This document shows positions 1 to 11,738 of a DNA stretch of 64,000 nucleotides, piece by piece (the first letter of the stretch is position 1; each line of letters opens with the position of its first letter). Where the stretch lies: assembly GCA_022495005.1 (NCBI GenBank), contig JAGYXB010001996.1, positions 248,001-312,000 of the forward strand. Reading direction: 5' to 3'. This stretch comes from Rhyacophila brunnea (lineage: Eukaryota > Arthropoda > Insecta > Trichoptera > Rhyacophilidae). A model generated the notes under the pieces. The model ran no database searches. It was not told the origin of the DNA and was given only the letters and a program-made list of their open reading frames with translations. The position numbers and the translations under genes are program-made.

Positions 1-330
1 TTTTATTATTCAAAAAATGGGTAAGATTAACACATTTGACGATAATTCTAAAGATACTCATTATAAGCTATGTCTTTGTCTATTCAAGTGTGATAAATTG
101 CTGTATAATAATTATTGACCTAAGAATAAGGTAGTGTTTTTTTGAAATACGCCATTTCTTTTGGCATTCCCCAGTGGTTAAGCTACAATATACGGCCGTA
201 GCCATAAATTGACAAACTATAATTGAAGTAGGGAGTAAAATGATGTTAACGCTCGTGTTTGAACATGTACCTAACCGATTTTTTTTTTAAACGGTACATG
301 TTCGTAACGATCCCCATTTTATTCGGGATT
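1..330 (+). repeat. TTAA-foldback family A, truncated left arm plus centre
   Basis: This stretch matches the inner left arm and central hairpin of the complete family-A copy at 23,384-24,771. It runs through the AACATGTACCTAACCGAT word, a T-rich loop and the inverse AAACGGTACATGTT near 290-303. Similarity fades after about 310-330, so the right arm is missing, and the outer left arm lies beyond the window edge. No coding potential is seen. Confidence 0.75.
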
Positions 331-1603
331 AGACTAAAAGCAGATTCCGGCGGTCTTATAAAAAGGAGTTAACAGGCCGCCTCATTTTAAATCTCTAAAT
401 TTTAATTAACAATTATTGCATTACGCTGTAATCATTGTATAATCGTGATTATTAAAATACACAGCTCATGACTGAAAATGTCTAGGTCCCTATGGAATGC
501 GTTGGTTGGTTTCACGTTTTACGTATATATTTTACACGAGGAAATAGTTTTGATGCAGAAGAACTCCATGAGTGCATGTAACAGATGTCTTCAAAATCAA
601 AGGAATAAAGTAATGTGATTTTTAAAATGTTTATTGTGTCTAATTAACGACATTCAAGTGAGCGAAAAGCGAGTTTGCCTCGAAAACAGATAATAGAAAA
701 ATATTCATTTGAAAAATGGTTCCATGACAAAACAGAACAACGATAAATATGACTATGACCTTTCAGGAAAAATATAAATTTAATATTGAATCCTATCTCT
801 ATTATGTTAATAGATTTTTAATAGCACAGATTTTCAATACGCCATAATAAATCAAATTATATACATAATTTCTGCATTCCTAATCGCTAGAAAGCTTCAA
901 ATAAACGGGACTTAACTCGGTGTTGCCGGCAAGCTTAGGATATCTCGTCTTAATCAATATAATATGTTCAAAATGATTGGGTGACTAGGTACAATGAAAT
1001 AATGACAAAACCTAACCTGACCTAACCTAAATAGATTCCACAAAAATTAATGTTTCATTTTTCCCCTGTCTGTTCTGTTTTGTCATGTTCTGTTTTGTCC
1101 GGTTACCTGAAAAATAGTTATAAAGGTAAGTACCTACTTAATAATATGTTAACTACATAAAAATAATACTACGTTAAATACATTATAAATCACTTCTTAT
1201 GTTACGAGATTCGGCTAATGTGGAAACGCGATTCTACGCGAAAGTACATTATTTAGGTTGATATAATCACATCTTCCTGGAGTGTCAGTATATCTGTCTC
1301 GTGAAAGATAAGAAAAGGCATTTACACCCTGAGTTTCGAGAGGTTTTCGGATACTCTCAGAACAGATTTAGACGGTGTAGAAATGTACATACCAAAACCG
1401 TTCAATTGAGATGGGCTTGTCGACAAAGTAGTCGCTGAAAGAATTTGATGATCCTGTGGTACTCGACGGCATAAACCGACCAAACAGCCGGCTCAAGATG
1501 GATGTACGTGGCAGTGACGATCATGGAACGCAGAAGAGTAGATTTAGCTTGAAGAGATCTTCATATTATAGTAGAGTATTGAAACAGACTGATGATGCAA
1601 AGC
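331..1603. other. Unassigned AT-rich sequence
   Basis: No gene is supported. A short CCTAACCTGACCTAACCTA run lies at about 1,010-1,030. The segment near 1,430-1,560 is less AT-rich and may be an old transposon remnant, but no frame stays open and no family is recognised. Confidence 0.5.
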
Positions 1604-1990
1604 GTGTCCGGTAACTTGTACGAAGGTATGTAGTGTTGTATCGGAAATATATGGCCGTATATTAAAGACCGTCCAACCTCTTTGGGTCGTTTAGTACTGA
1701 AATAAAATTCATGTCTAAATAAAACACGGTTCTTATCGGTTTACACTTTACAGGAAGCCAGCAGCAAACAAATTTTGAAAATAGCAGATATACTGGATTA
1801 TTTGTTAGGTTAGGTTTTCATTCTTGAATTCATGAATTTTGCCAAAATCAGCTATGAAAATTAGTTAATGTTCATATTGAATCTAATAAAATTGGAGACC
1901 GTATAGTATTCGGTCATCTCTTTCCGATAAGAAAGCTCACGGCGAATTGTGACACGATGAAATGTTTTACGTACAATTTACATGCAACCG
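1604..1990. repeat. TTAGG-bearing foldback family I, copy 1
   Basis: The same words in the same order occur at 35,232-35,660 and, split by a LINE, at 41,811-43,503. They are GTCCGG..ACTTGTACG, a CCGTCCAACCTCTTTGGGTC block, a GTTAGGTTAGG run near 1,804, a GAATTCATGAATTTTGCC block, and a terminal inverse ending ..GTACAATTTACATG. The outer ends are imperfect inverted repeats (TTGTACGTATGCAGTT-like). It is a non-coding dispersed element. The class is uncertain because no target duplication is clear. Confidence 0.65.
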
Positions 1991-2154
1991 ATGCAAAGAA
2001 TAAACAAGGATTGTTTGAATTAATTTGGAAATATAAGTTAAAAAAAAGAACGAGAAGACAGCTACACGCTAATTTCTCAAATTGTGGTAAAAAACTTGTG
2101 TAGTGTAGTGAAGTGTAGATTTAACGATCATTATTTAATATAAGGATAACATTT

Positions 2155-2975
2155 CTGGGACAGTTCGGTTATGAGGAATACAGCGGAATACATATTTTGA
2201 AAATACCCGATATATTGGATTATTTGTTAGGCTAACCGTTAACCTAACCAATATATATTGAGTTAGTTATACCAAAATGTTCCTTATTTCAAACTTTACC
2301 GTCTGGAAACCTTCTTAATAAATAAACAGTCTTTATTTTAAAGTCATCCTTTTTACGATTACTTAATAAACTCACATGATAGACCATTTCAAACATTTTG
2401 ACAACTTCAAAGTCAAATTACTCAAAACTAGTATTCTCCAATTAGTGTGTTCTGCCAGAACAGAGACGATATGTACCTATGTGAATGGTTGGTAACCATT
2501 CTTTCTAAAAAAAAAAATAGTTAAGATAACCTATGCACTATGACAATGGTTTAAAAATACAACAAGGTCATCAAATGCTTGCAATCAATTCTATTAAAAA
2601 ATACAGTTTTTAATAAACAGAATGCTTTGAAGGTTTTGACATAAATTCACATGCTGTTTTTTCAATGTGTGCTTGAATCTAGAGCAAGGACCTAATAATG
2701 GGTTGAGCGACAACCATTTTTCTTTTAAAAAATTTGAGAATTCTGGAGGCGGCCGATGATAATGATAATATAACTATGTAGTTACGGTAGAACCTCAAAT
2801 TTACATTGAAGATATCCAGACTAATAAATTGGGGATAAATGTAATCCGGATAATGATAAATCCTAACCTGACACAACCTAACCTAACCTAAACCAAACTA
2901 ACAAATAATCCAGTATATCGGGTATTTTCATAGTGTGTTTTCCGCTGTATTCCTCATAAACGAACTGTACCGATT
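2155..2975. repeat. Inverted pair of family-I arms around a 600-bp spacer
   Basis: The left arm (about 2,155-2,260) carries GGAATACAGCGGAAtacat, CCCGATATATTGGATTATT and TTGTTAGG. The right arm (about 2,863-2,975) carries the inverse: CCTAACCTAACCTAAACC, AACAAATAATCCAGTATATC and CCGCTGTATTCCTCAT. The CCTAA run at 2,877-2,893 is part of the right arm. The spacer is AT-rich with no supported gene. Either one foldback element or two independent opposite insertions would give this layout. Confidence 0.55.
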
Positions 2976-3212
2976 TCTGTGAGGGTAACAGGTTTTGATT
3001 TAATTACCCAAAACCGTTTTTGGTCATCATTTTACCAAGATGGCGTAATTGCAAAAGGGTGTCAGAGTGACGTTCGGTAAATTTGTAATCAACGGAAAAA
3101 AAACTGATTCAGTTATAAACCCTTTGGCATCTAGACTGTACATATCGGCTGTACAATTAGATCTATTTAATGAATCATTCATTCAAGAATCGAATAAAAA
3201 CAATACAATTGA

Positions 3213-3557
3213 TGGTTTAATAAAATAAAACCTTCTCGTCAGGTTGGCACGCGCGCGGCTTCTACCATCGTTCGCCGCTTAAAGGTTAATGGGAGTTACT
3301 CCATTGTTGGACCTCGCGCCACAGACACTACCGTTGCAGGTAGGGTCAATATCGTGACCTCCCCCTCTTTAACCCCTTCGCTCCTGCCCCGCCTTGACCG
3401 CTATATTTGCTCGCGCTGTGCGGCTGACATGTCGGCAATACGTGAAGGAAAGATGAAAAAAATCCCCGGTCATGCAAGTGAATGGTTAACGATTTCATCA
3501 GAGACATCGATCAATAATACTTATTTAAATAATTGTTTTTTTTTATTTTATTTATGA
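3213..3557 (+). other. GC-rich open frame of unknown origin
   Basis: A frame stays open from about 3,213 to the TAA at 3,555-3,557 (114 codons). The part from 3,235 to 3,480 is much richer in G+C than anything nearby, and the frame is clearly biased. It encodes stretches such as RAASTIVRRLKVNG, GPRATDTTVAGRVN and SPSLTPSLLPRLDRYICSRC, while the opposite strand is interrupted in the frames I checked. The last 25 codons run into AT-rich DNA and look non-native. There is no ATG before about 3,429, so it is probably an exon or a broken piece of a longer gene or mobile element. I do not recognise the protein family. Confidence 0.4.
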
Positions 3558-4212
3558 AACAAACAGTTCTTGACATAACATATTGATTACAAAAATTTAA
3601 AATATAATAATGAAAAGTTGTTGCAACCAGCAAAGTTTCCGTGTATACATTATAATACAGTTAAGCCTAACAAGATAGAGAGTAAGAGTAATATAAATAT
3701 AAAGAAATTACATAAGAAAATTACATGAGAAAAATGAGGAAGAATAATGAATAATTATATTATATACAAAAAAAGTAACATAAAATATATATATATATAT
3801 CTATTTATACAAAATTTTGGAGATAGCGCGTTTAAATGAAACAGGTGGATTATTAAAAGGATCAACGGTGGAGAAATATATATTATAATTTAATCAAGAG
3901 CGCGCAAAAAAAAGAGTTTTGTGCATAATTAGAACCGCTACGACTGATATGGTACAAAGTTTGGTTTCGCGTACCTAAATCTTGATGGACAATGAAAACC
4001 CACCCTTTCGATTAGGTTTGGTAAGTCAACAAAACCATTGATAATTTTAAAAAGAAAATATTGATCAGATATAGAACGTCGACTTTCCAAAGATGGTACC
4101 ATAAAAGTTGCAGTGGTCGAAATAGAATTAGATAAATCTTAAAGTAAGTTAATTCTTTTATGTCACATATGAAACAGAATAAGATATAAAACGACAGCAA
4201 ACTTTAACATCT
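3558..4212. other. Unassigned AT-rich sequence with an (AT)n run
   Basis: Contains an (AT)n microsatellite at about 3,784-3,800. No frame, tRNA or inverted repeat is supported. Confidence 0.5.
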
Positions 4213-4256
4213 GCCCCACAGAACAGATTAATAAATATAATTCAGATAGGCTATAC

Positions 4257-4985
4257 CTAACGTAACCATACGTCCCGTTTTTAGGTAGCCTATCCCTTTG
4301 TCACCAAGCACAGCTTCGGGACGCCGAAATGTCCCGTTTTCAGAAAGAGAGCAACCCACGGTTACAATTTAAAAAAAGGCGCGAAAAATCGGAAAATCGA
4401 TAGAAAAGCACCAGTAGAAAGGGTTTTTACTCTTTTGAATAAGTTGTGGACGAGCGAAAAAACACAGTTGCAAGTCGTGGTTCCTAAAGCCGCGTTGACA
4501 CGGTCCAAGTACGATCCAAGTACACTTGGACCGAGTGCCATCCAAGTGCACTCGTATGAGACAACTTCATACTAATTATTCATATCCAAGCTACTTGGAC
4601 CGCGTCTACTCATCCAAGTTAACTTGGATAGGAATAATTAGTATGAGGCTGTCACTTGGATGGCACTCGATCCAAGTGTACTTGGATCGTACTTGGACCG
4701 TGTCAACGCGGCTTAAAGCAATATTAACCAAAGTAAATTTTAAGAAGTTCTGCCAAGAATGTCATTCTTATTTGAAATAAAAACCAAATATACCTACCTA
4801 CTTTGTTCTTCAGAAAAATATAAGACTACCTACTTACTGAAATCATTTATTTTCACGTGTTTCCTGTTCTTTTCATTAATAAATAAAAATTATGAAGAAA
4901 TGTGTTTTCTTGAATACGCATACTAGGTATTATCTAAAAATAATAGATGTCCCGTTTTGAGGAAAAAAATAAATGGTCACGTTAG
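4257..4985. mobile_element. Element G, non-autonomous DNA transposon (729 bp)
   Basis: The ends are inverted repeats CTAACGTAACCAT (4,257-4,269) and ATGGTCACGTTAG (4,973-4,985), with one mismatch in 13. The flanks are CTATAC on the left and CGATAC on the right, 5 of 6 matching, a plausible target duplication. Comparison with the empty site at 5,655-5,720 supports these borders. It has no transposase. GTCCCGTTTT words lie near both ends in the same orientation. It is itself the host of the palindrome at 4,488-4,713. The superfamily is not assigned. Confidence 0.6.
4488..4713. mobile_element. 226-bp palindromic MITE, PIF/Harbinger-like by TSD
   Basis: The element begins AGCCGCGTTGACACGG and ends with the exact inverse, flanked by TAA on both sides (4,485-4,487 and 4,714-4,716). 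A 3-bp TWA duplication is the usual PIF/Harbinger signature. Nearly the whole length is one palindrome. It is studded with TCCAAGT / ACTTGGA words (about ten in all), forming nested small palindromes such as TCCAAGTACACTTGGA and TCCAAGTTAACTTGGA. It has no coding capacity. The class rests only on the duplication. Confidence 0.65.
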
Positions 4986-5250
4986 CGATACTTCAATACA
5001 CTACTTGAAATAGGGTTTTAAATGTGTGAGTGTGTGCTACGAAAATGAAATACATTACAGACGTGCAATAGTGTGTGTTGCAACCTTCAAATATACCAAT
5101 ATTGAATGAACGTCAGTGCATAAACCGAGAGCAGTTGTCAGAATGAAGAAAACTTGCTTAAGTTTGTCACATATTCATCCACACTCGAGATCGGTTGCCT
5201 GTTACTCCACACCCGTTAGATATTTCAGTTCCCATTTCCCTGTTCTGCCC

Positions 5251-5654
5251 TTATATAGTAATAATAAAAAATATTGTATGTAAATAATAATATTAGATAT
5301 TGGGACCCCGATTTTACGTTCCCGAAATTCACGTTTTTCCGATATTTGGGTGTAGTTTCTGCAGTCAGTTTCATTTTAGTAAGTTCATTTAATTCCTTGT
5401 TTACGTTTTTATTTCTCCCAATTTACATCTTAAATATACAACATTAAATTAAACTTATTTGAACATAACAAATCGAATCAATTCACTGGTTGACATCATT
5501 CCATGCGTATGAGATGTATTTTTATATTTCTGAAGCGCTGCACAAATTACGTTAATTTAATAAATATTTTCGTTATTATTAAGTTAAGATAGCTATTTCT
5601 ATATATTATACCAAATCATTTTCCTCGATTTGCGCTTTTCGTGTAACTGCCGTC
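5251..5654. other. Unassigned sequence ending in a hAT-type fragment
   Basis: Mostly AT-rich without a gene. The last part (about 5,590-5,654, CTATTTCTATATAT then ATTTTCCTCGATTTG) resembles the inner right portion of the outer hAT-type element at 50,740-50,800, and its terminal part reappears at 5,965-6,015. Confidence 0.4.
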
Positions 5655-5970
5655 ACCACAGAACAGATAATAAATAGAATACCGATAGGCAATATTCAAT
5701 ACGCCACATGTTGAAGCAGGCTTTTGAATGTGTGAGTGTCCTTCGAAAGTGAAGCACGCATTATGCACGTGCAATAGTGTGTGTAATACACCAACATTAA
5801 ATGAGCGTAAATGCATAAACCGAGAGCAGTTTTCAGTATTCGACGTTAAACGTATTCTAGACACGTGGGTAAGTTTAACCCGGATTCATCCTTACTCGAG
5901 TCGGTTACCTGCTATCGCCTTACCCGTTGTGTATTTCAGTTCCCATTATTTCTGAGTTCCCTGGCCGTCA
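5655..5970 (+). repeat. Dispersed repeat H, copy 2 (uninterrupted)
   Basis: This copy serves as the empty-site reference for copy 1 at 4,213-5,250. It starts CACAGAACAGATAATAAAT and ends near TTTCTGAGTTCCCTG. It is inserted within a fragment of the hAT-type family found at 47,217-50,846: GTAACTGCCGTCAC lies before it, and CCGTCAC..AACGACGCTCAATCTGCC follows it. A third partial copy lies inverted at 39,625-39,730. No protein is supported. Confidence 0.65.
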
Positions 5971-7405
5971 CCAAACGACGCTCAATCTGCCTATCCCCAC
6001 GGGATGTCACTGCTCTGCAAAATGTTCACTTTTTGACGTGATATTTTTTAAAGAAGATTATGTAGAGCTAGTAAGTAAAAAAATAATACTGTTTGTTACA
6101 ATATATTATTATGTGTTTACTGCGAATCAACGTTGAAATACCACAATAGTAATAGCGTATTACCCATAAAACCAATTGTAGAAGTTTGATCTCATGCCCT
6201 TTCGATTCATTCCTGTGATAGATTTTTTTAGAAATATCTTCTCCAAAAACGTAAGTCTAGAGCATTACCTACATAACAATATATCCAATGTACCTACAGC
6301 TATACTATTTCAAAATAATAATATGATTTTTAAGTCTCAACTTGGACAGTTAAAATGTATCACTAAACTGAATTCCTACAGCGCCCGTAAGATTTCAAAA
6401 GATGAATTTATTTTCCACTATCCGATAAAACCATCTCAATACGCTGTCTAATGCTGAACAATGTAGGGTCATGCATTTCATTTTGGCCAAAGGCAACAAG
6501 ATGTAACTGTAGATTGGCCAGACCAGTGGTTTTTAACCTTTTTACACAATACGGACCGGTGGAAAGAGGATAAATATTCCGTGGACCACGACGCAGAAAT
6601 AAAAAGGATTATTTAGAATCAGGCGTGCACACAGAAAAAAATAGTTCGGGGGGAGAGGGGGTCAGTTTTGAAAAATAATCAATATTTTTAAGGCAGGTAA
6701 GGGGGCGGGGTTAACAAAATCTAGATGGTGCTACTGACTTACCCCACCTTCTACTTATAAATTCTCGTCACTTCAACCGCGGAATACCACCCTTTTCCAA
6801 GTACACTCTTCATACCCAAACACTAAAAAAATGGATCTAGCGATTCAATGCTATTCGGCCATATTTTTCTAGTACGACAGCTCACGGTGAACTGCATACG
6901 TACAATTTTCATGTAAGCAGGAAGAATACGCAATGGCGGTTGAGAACTGTCCATTCTTCCGTTTGGAGGTGAAGCATCGGCAGTTTTCCGCATTTCTAAT
7001 GTCTCAGGAGCAAATACCAAAGACTAAGGTCGCAACGCTCTCAAGCGAACTTTGACTGAGTTTACTGATTTTATTCTAATGCAAAGTGGCGTGAAAGAGA
7101 AAGGCACGGAGAATTAACAAAAAAGAAAATGAATTAAAATATATATAAGTGGGTATACCTAACAAAAAATGAAGCTAGTCATACGCATATATGATATTTT
7201 AATCATATTTTTATTGCGAATTGAGAATTATCATGCCTTTATATAAAAATAAAAAAAAAACTCTCTTTTCGTTGGAACTTAAACATATGCACGATTAAAT
7301 CATTACGTATGCATATTTGAATTCGCACCAAGTATTAAACAAATATTTTTAAATTACCTGTAAGTAGGTACCTAACGTCTATTTATTTTCGAATTGCATG
7401 GCGCC
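5971..7405. other. Unassigned sequence with repeat scraps
   Basis: About 5,965-6,015 matches the right end of the outer hAT-type element. About 6,525-6,600 (CAGTGGTTTTTAACCTTT then GGACCGGTGG and CGTGGACCACGACG) resembles the end of a hAT MITE. About 6,860-6,920 (CTCACGGTGAACTGCATACG) matches a family-I end. An 85-codon open frame at 6,194-6,451 encodes an unrecognised peptide and is probably chance. Confidence 0.45.
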
Positions 7406-7407
7406 CA

Positions 7408-7692
7408 GGGTCCTTATGTTGTAACTTGCGAGTTGAAGTCGCCCGACGACATGACGTCATATGACATCATTGTGACGTACTACCGGAGTGAGTCAATAGT
7501 CTTCGACAAATTAACGCTACTCTAATACTGGCGTTATTCATTGTTTCCATACACAAATAGGTGTTTCAACATAATAATATCTATGGTGAGCCGTGTGCAT
7601 TGGGCGGCTCGCCTCGATGCGTGTATTGAGCATACGTCACAATTACGTCATGTCGTCGGGTGACTTCATGTCACAAGTTACAACGTAGGGCT
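7408..7692. repeat. Foldback MITE (about 285 bp)
   Basis: The left arm GGGTCCTTATGTTGTAACTT..GTCGCCCGACGACATGACGTCA and the inverse right arm TACGTCATGTCGTCGGGTGA..AAGTTACAACGTAGGGCT give roughly 50-bp arms with few mismatches. It is non-coding, and I cannot define a target duplication. A palindromic ATGACGTCAT word sits in the left arm. Confidence 0.6.
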
Positions 7693-8963
7693 GCAGATGT
7701 CCCGGCGCCGAATCGTCCTAGACCCGAAAATCGGGGGTCATTTTAAGCTCCATAAGGTATATTATGTAAGTTAAATATATCAATGCTGGCCATGTATCCA
7801 TCGAGCCCCTGTCGCAAAGCGGTAGTGGGGTCATAACGCCGGTCATAGAATGAGATCAATTTGATACAACTGACTACCAATTATTAACATGTATTAACGG
7901 GTCACGACAAAAAAAAAAATATGGCCCGAGCGGATGTATTATTTTTTTCAAATATTAATTGCCCTACAACGAAGAGCATGCCCGCCATATTAATATATTT
8001 TTATTATTATTTTCTACAAAGCAGAGAAGTGTGCCTGCCTTAGATTGGCCGCAAACTAATGTGCTTGCCGCCATTAATTTGATGCTCTTTAAACAATATG
8101 AGAAAAAATGTTATTAATCGGTTTGGTATACTTACTTACCTACTAATATTGATTACAAAAATAATAACTAATAACTGGTCTGTTAGTTAAACAAAATTGT
8201 TACTAACTTATTAATGATGGAATTAATTACAATCATTTTTGAAAATACCCACTTCTTTTGGCACGTTTGGGAAAACAGACCAGAGTGTATTTTTATTTTT
8301 GTTGCGCGCCCCGATGTAACACATAAATTATTATTATGATTATATTAATTTCGGTCTCAAGGGTACATGCGCATGCACATAGTATCATTTAGTTAGTCGT
8401 TCAATACAACCAAGTAAAGAGCACGTGTTGTAAACATAACCAATATTGTGTTATAATAAATATATATATTTATAAACAAATTTCTGGAGACGAACATTCT
8501 ACACTGTTAATTTATATTCATAAAACTTTATTTATATTGGAGTTTATATTTATTTTTCAATGTAAAGATTACGTATCAAGACTTGAGGCTATATATATGT
8601 AAGTATTATTTATAACTAAAATTTTATATCAACAAATAAATAAATGTTGTGAATGTTGAGTTGGTGAATAATTTAAAAAAAAAATATTAGAATTTGATTT
8701 TTTATTAATTCATCATTCAGCACTTCTGAATCGATTATAACCGCTGTATGGCAAAGATGAGTTTTGGTCCAATACAATAATTAAATTACAATTATCATGT
8801 GCTATATGAGACACAAATGAATCGCGTACGTTTTCATCAACCTAATCCACTGTAATATTAATAGACTCAGGTAATTGTTTTGTTATTTTTTAATTTTTTT
8901 TTTTAAATAATATTACTAGCTGCCAGGAATATCTCCATATGGGAGCAAATGTGGTGCGATATG
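7693..8963. other. Unassigned AT-rich sequence
   Basis: No coding frame, RNA gene or clear repeat boundary is visible. Short A-rich and T-rich tracts are frequent. Confidence 0.5.
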
Positions 8964-9499
8964 CAGTGGCGAAGGGTGGAGGTAGGCTGTTAAGATCCGC
9001 CATAAATAGTGCAAACTAAACTTTGTCAGTCATTCGCATTTATTTTCATTAAAATAAGACTACAATAATTTACAGATGGTGTTGGATAGTTTTTAAAGTT
9101 AAACTAAACCATGCGAAAACTAAGCCATTATAGATAACACTAAAAAAAGTACTCGTCTATCTATAAAATATCTAAAATTATGCAATTAAATGATACGTAA
9201 CTTTAGATATTTTATAAATAGAATAATATTTTTTTATTTCTTATAGGTTGGTGCAATATGTATTCTTAATTCAATGAAAACAAATAAGTATGAATGAAAA
9301 AGTGTACCTAAATAATTTTGTCATATCGGCCAAAGTACACCAAGACTATTATGGTTTGGTTCAGGCAGGGTTTAATTGATTTTTAAAAACTAACCAACAC
9401 CATCTCTAAATTTATGCCCTTGGTTCAATAAAATCAAATACTTTTAATGTGCACTATTTATGGCGGATGTTAACAGCCTATCTCTACCCTTCGCTACTG
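8964..9499. mobile_element. hAT-type MITE, family B copy 1 (536 bp)
   Basis: It begins CAGTGGCGAAGGGTGGAGGT and ends with the inverse ACCCTTCGCTACTG. The flanking 8-bp words GCGATATG (8,956-8,963) and GCGATGTG (9,500-9,507) match at 7 of 8 positions, as expected for an aged hAT target duplication. Long inverted arms (ATCCGCCATAAATAGTGC, CAGATGGTGTTGG) meet at a central inverted TCTATAAAATATCTAAA segment. No transposase is present, so it must be mobilised in trans by a hAT enzyme. Confidence 0.85.
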
Positions 9500-9679
9500 G
9501 CGATGTGAGATTTGCTATCTGCTAATGAAAATTGAAATTGGTATGGTGGAAATTTCAAATTTTCGTTGTAATCTATCTTCTTATCGTGTGATCCCCTAGC
9601 GGAGGTCTGTCACTATCAGAATGATCTTAGCTTTAAAATACGCGACATTTATACGTGGTCAATATCAAGTAGGTAAAGC

Positions 9680-9812
9680 GGTGTCCAAATTGGCAACAAG
9701 TTGCTGGAAACCTCATTAAATTTCGATTAAAATATTGTATGGTCATATAAATTATGATAATTATCTTGAAATTTAATGATGTTGCCAGCAACTTGTTGCC
9801 AATGTGGACCCG
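9680..9812. repeat. Small foldback element
   Basis: GGTGTCCAAATTGGCAACAA followed by GTTGCTGG is mirrored by CCAGCAACTTGTTGCCAATG then TGGACCCGG, giving inverted arms of about 28 bp around a 75-bp loop. It is non-coding, with no certain target duplication. Confidence 0.6.
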
Positions 9813-11323
9813 GCATAATAATCCATTTTATAAGTAATCATGAATTTCCACTAAATAAACGCAGAATTCAATCAAATTGCTTTGCGTTTTCTCGTAGATA
9901 CAGTTATGAATTAATAATCATCATATCAAACGTTCAGTATGAATAACTTAAAGTCTTACGATAATGTCATAGTCGGAGATTTTTTTGACTAGATCGGTTT
10001 GCACTAAGCTTAGATAATGTCATGACAGGGGCGTACAAAGCATGCAACCACTGATATAGAAATAGTAATATTATAGTATTACCAGGAAATATTTCCTATG
10101 ATGGAGAGATTTTACTCAACCCTTCACTGCATGACTTTTCATTATCAAAATGCCTTGTGAATGAAGGAAGAATATATTTTTATTTTTCGAAAATTCCACT
10201 TAATTTTGTATGTCACTGCGTGGTGTCGGAGATTTACGACATTAAGAAATCTTACATTTCAGTATGACAAAATACAAAACCAAATAATAACAATCATAAT
10301 AAACTAATATATACACATTATTTGATAATAATATGTAGATATTTTTATTGAACCAATTTCTATAATGCAGAAATGCTTTATTTCTTGAAATGTCCAAACA
10401 AAATCGGTAAAGTAGGATGTTTATGGTAAAACAGTAGGATTCTAGGCGTTGAAAAAGTATATTATTTGATAATTTACACAGATGCCAATCGCTATATCGA
10501 AATAGTTTGAAATGTCGCAATTTTGCGACACTATGCAGTGTAGGGTTAATGTGCATACTGCTAGTGACCTGTACTAATAATAATAATATGACGTGTCGTC
10601 GCGGTACAAAGTATGTGAATGCGTTAGTGTTAGTATACGCATATTGGGGAGCAAATCAAATAACCCCATGGTGTGAAAAAACGATCACTGTATGTCGTTG
10701 TTCAAAACTGATAATGGTATCTAGTCTATAATAATAATTATTATTAATTGTTAATATTTTAAGCACACTTTTTAGATGCTTTCAGATAATCATATTATTT
10801 ATTCTGAAAAATTACTCATTTCCTAATTAATAAAATCATGTTATTATGTAGCTTGGTAAATAATGTATAATATAAGAAAGTAGGTAGGTATATATATGTA
10901 CTTATATGATTAATGGTTAAACCCCACTGACTATAAAGGTTAATGTTTGACATATACTATTCATTTAATTAAAATGTGTTCCACATGTATAATTTTTAAC
11001 GTGTTTTCTTCACTTTATTAAAACTGACATTTTATATACCTAAAGGGAGGATTACTTGGCTACAACAAAAAAAGCGTGTCATGAAAAACGAATGTTTTCT
11101 TCAGCGTCTTTTGCCTAATCCAGTGTTCCCAACCAGTGTATTGCGATTTTTTTAAACTATAATAGTAATTTTATATAATAGTTTAAGTGCAAATGTGTTT
11201 TCAAGTAAAATTTTTAATTTAACAATATTGTACCTATATGAAAATGTATTCTTATTATTTTAGAACAATTACGTGCATTATATTACGTATACGATTTGAT
11301 GCAAATCATAATTATGTATACCA
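9813..11323. other. Unassigned AT-rich sequence
   Basis: A 74-codon frame at 10,507-10,731 has a hydrophobic start and several cysteines, but no family resemblance or gene context. I treat it as chance. Nothing else is supported. Confidence 0.45.
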
Positions 11324-11738
11324 ATAGACATGGCCCCCACATCCTAAAGCGCCCCCCCTAGCTATCGCTAAGTTTGATGGCATGTGTGACGCACACAACA
11401 GAAGCGTTTTCAAAATTGTGTTAGAGGTAGAAGTAAAGGCTTATAGTTTATTTTTAGCTATTTTTTGTAGTTTTAATACATCTACTTGAATTATGGGGTT
11501 GTCGAGTATCAACTCAATACAATAAAAAATTGCATCTTACAAACTCATATTTTAAATGTTAATAATCCCCTCAGGAAGTAGCGCCGCAGGTGACTTTTTT
11601 TTTTTTTTACTATTAGAGCAAATTTGTGATGTGTGTTTATCTCACATATATGATAAACTCACCACGCCGGGGCCCCCTGAGCCGGGGCCACTAGTTTAGA
11701 GCTATGTAAGCCCCCTCCCTTGTGGGGGCCATGTCTAT
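11324..11738. mobile_element. Foldback/MITE family D, copy 2 (about 415 bp)
   Basis: Ends are perfect inverted repeats ATAGACATGGCCCCCACA and TGTGGGGGCCATGTCTAT. The interior (GTAGCGCCGCAGGTGACTTT, TGTGTTTATCTCAC, CACCACGCCGGGGCCCCC) resembles the hairpin at 30,435-30,725. A third relative lies at 41,025-41,452. It is non-coding. Which flanking bases are target duplication is ambiguous because the ends are themselves palindromic. Confidence 0.7.

Larger units (their letters stand above)
4213..5250 (+). repeat. Dispersed repeat H, copy 1, split by element G
   Basis: The outer parts (about 4,216-4,256 and 4,986-5,250) align end to end with 5,655-5,970. Both begin CACAGAACAGAT and continue through AATGTGTGAGTGTG, GTGCAATAGTGTGTGT, CATAAACCGAGAGCAGTT and ATTTCAGTTCCCATT. 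The 729 bases between the two parts are absent from the second copy, which proves a later insertion at 4,257-4,985. No coding role is seen. Confidence 0.7.

Noticed and set aside
10507..10731. 74-codon frame with a hydrophobic start, like a small secreted cysteine peptide
   Set aside because: No conserved cysteine pattern, no splice context and no second copy. Chance is likely in this AT-rich region.
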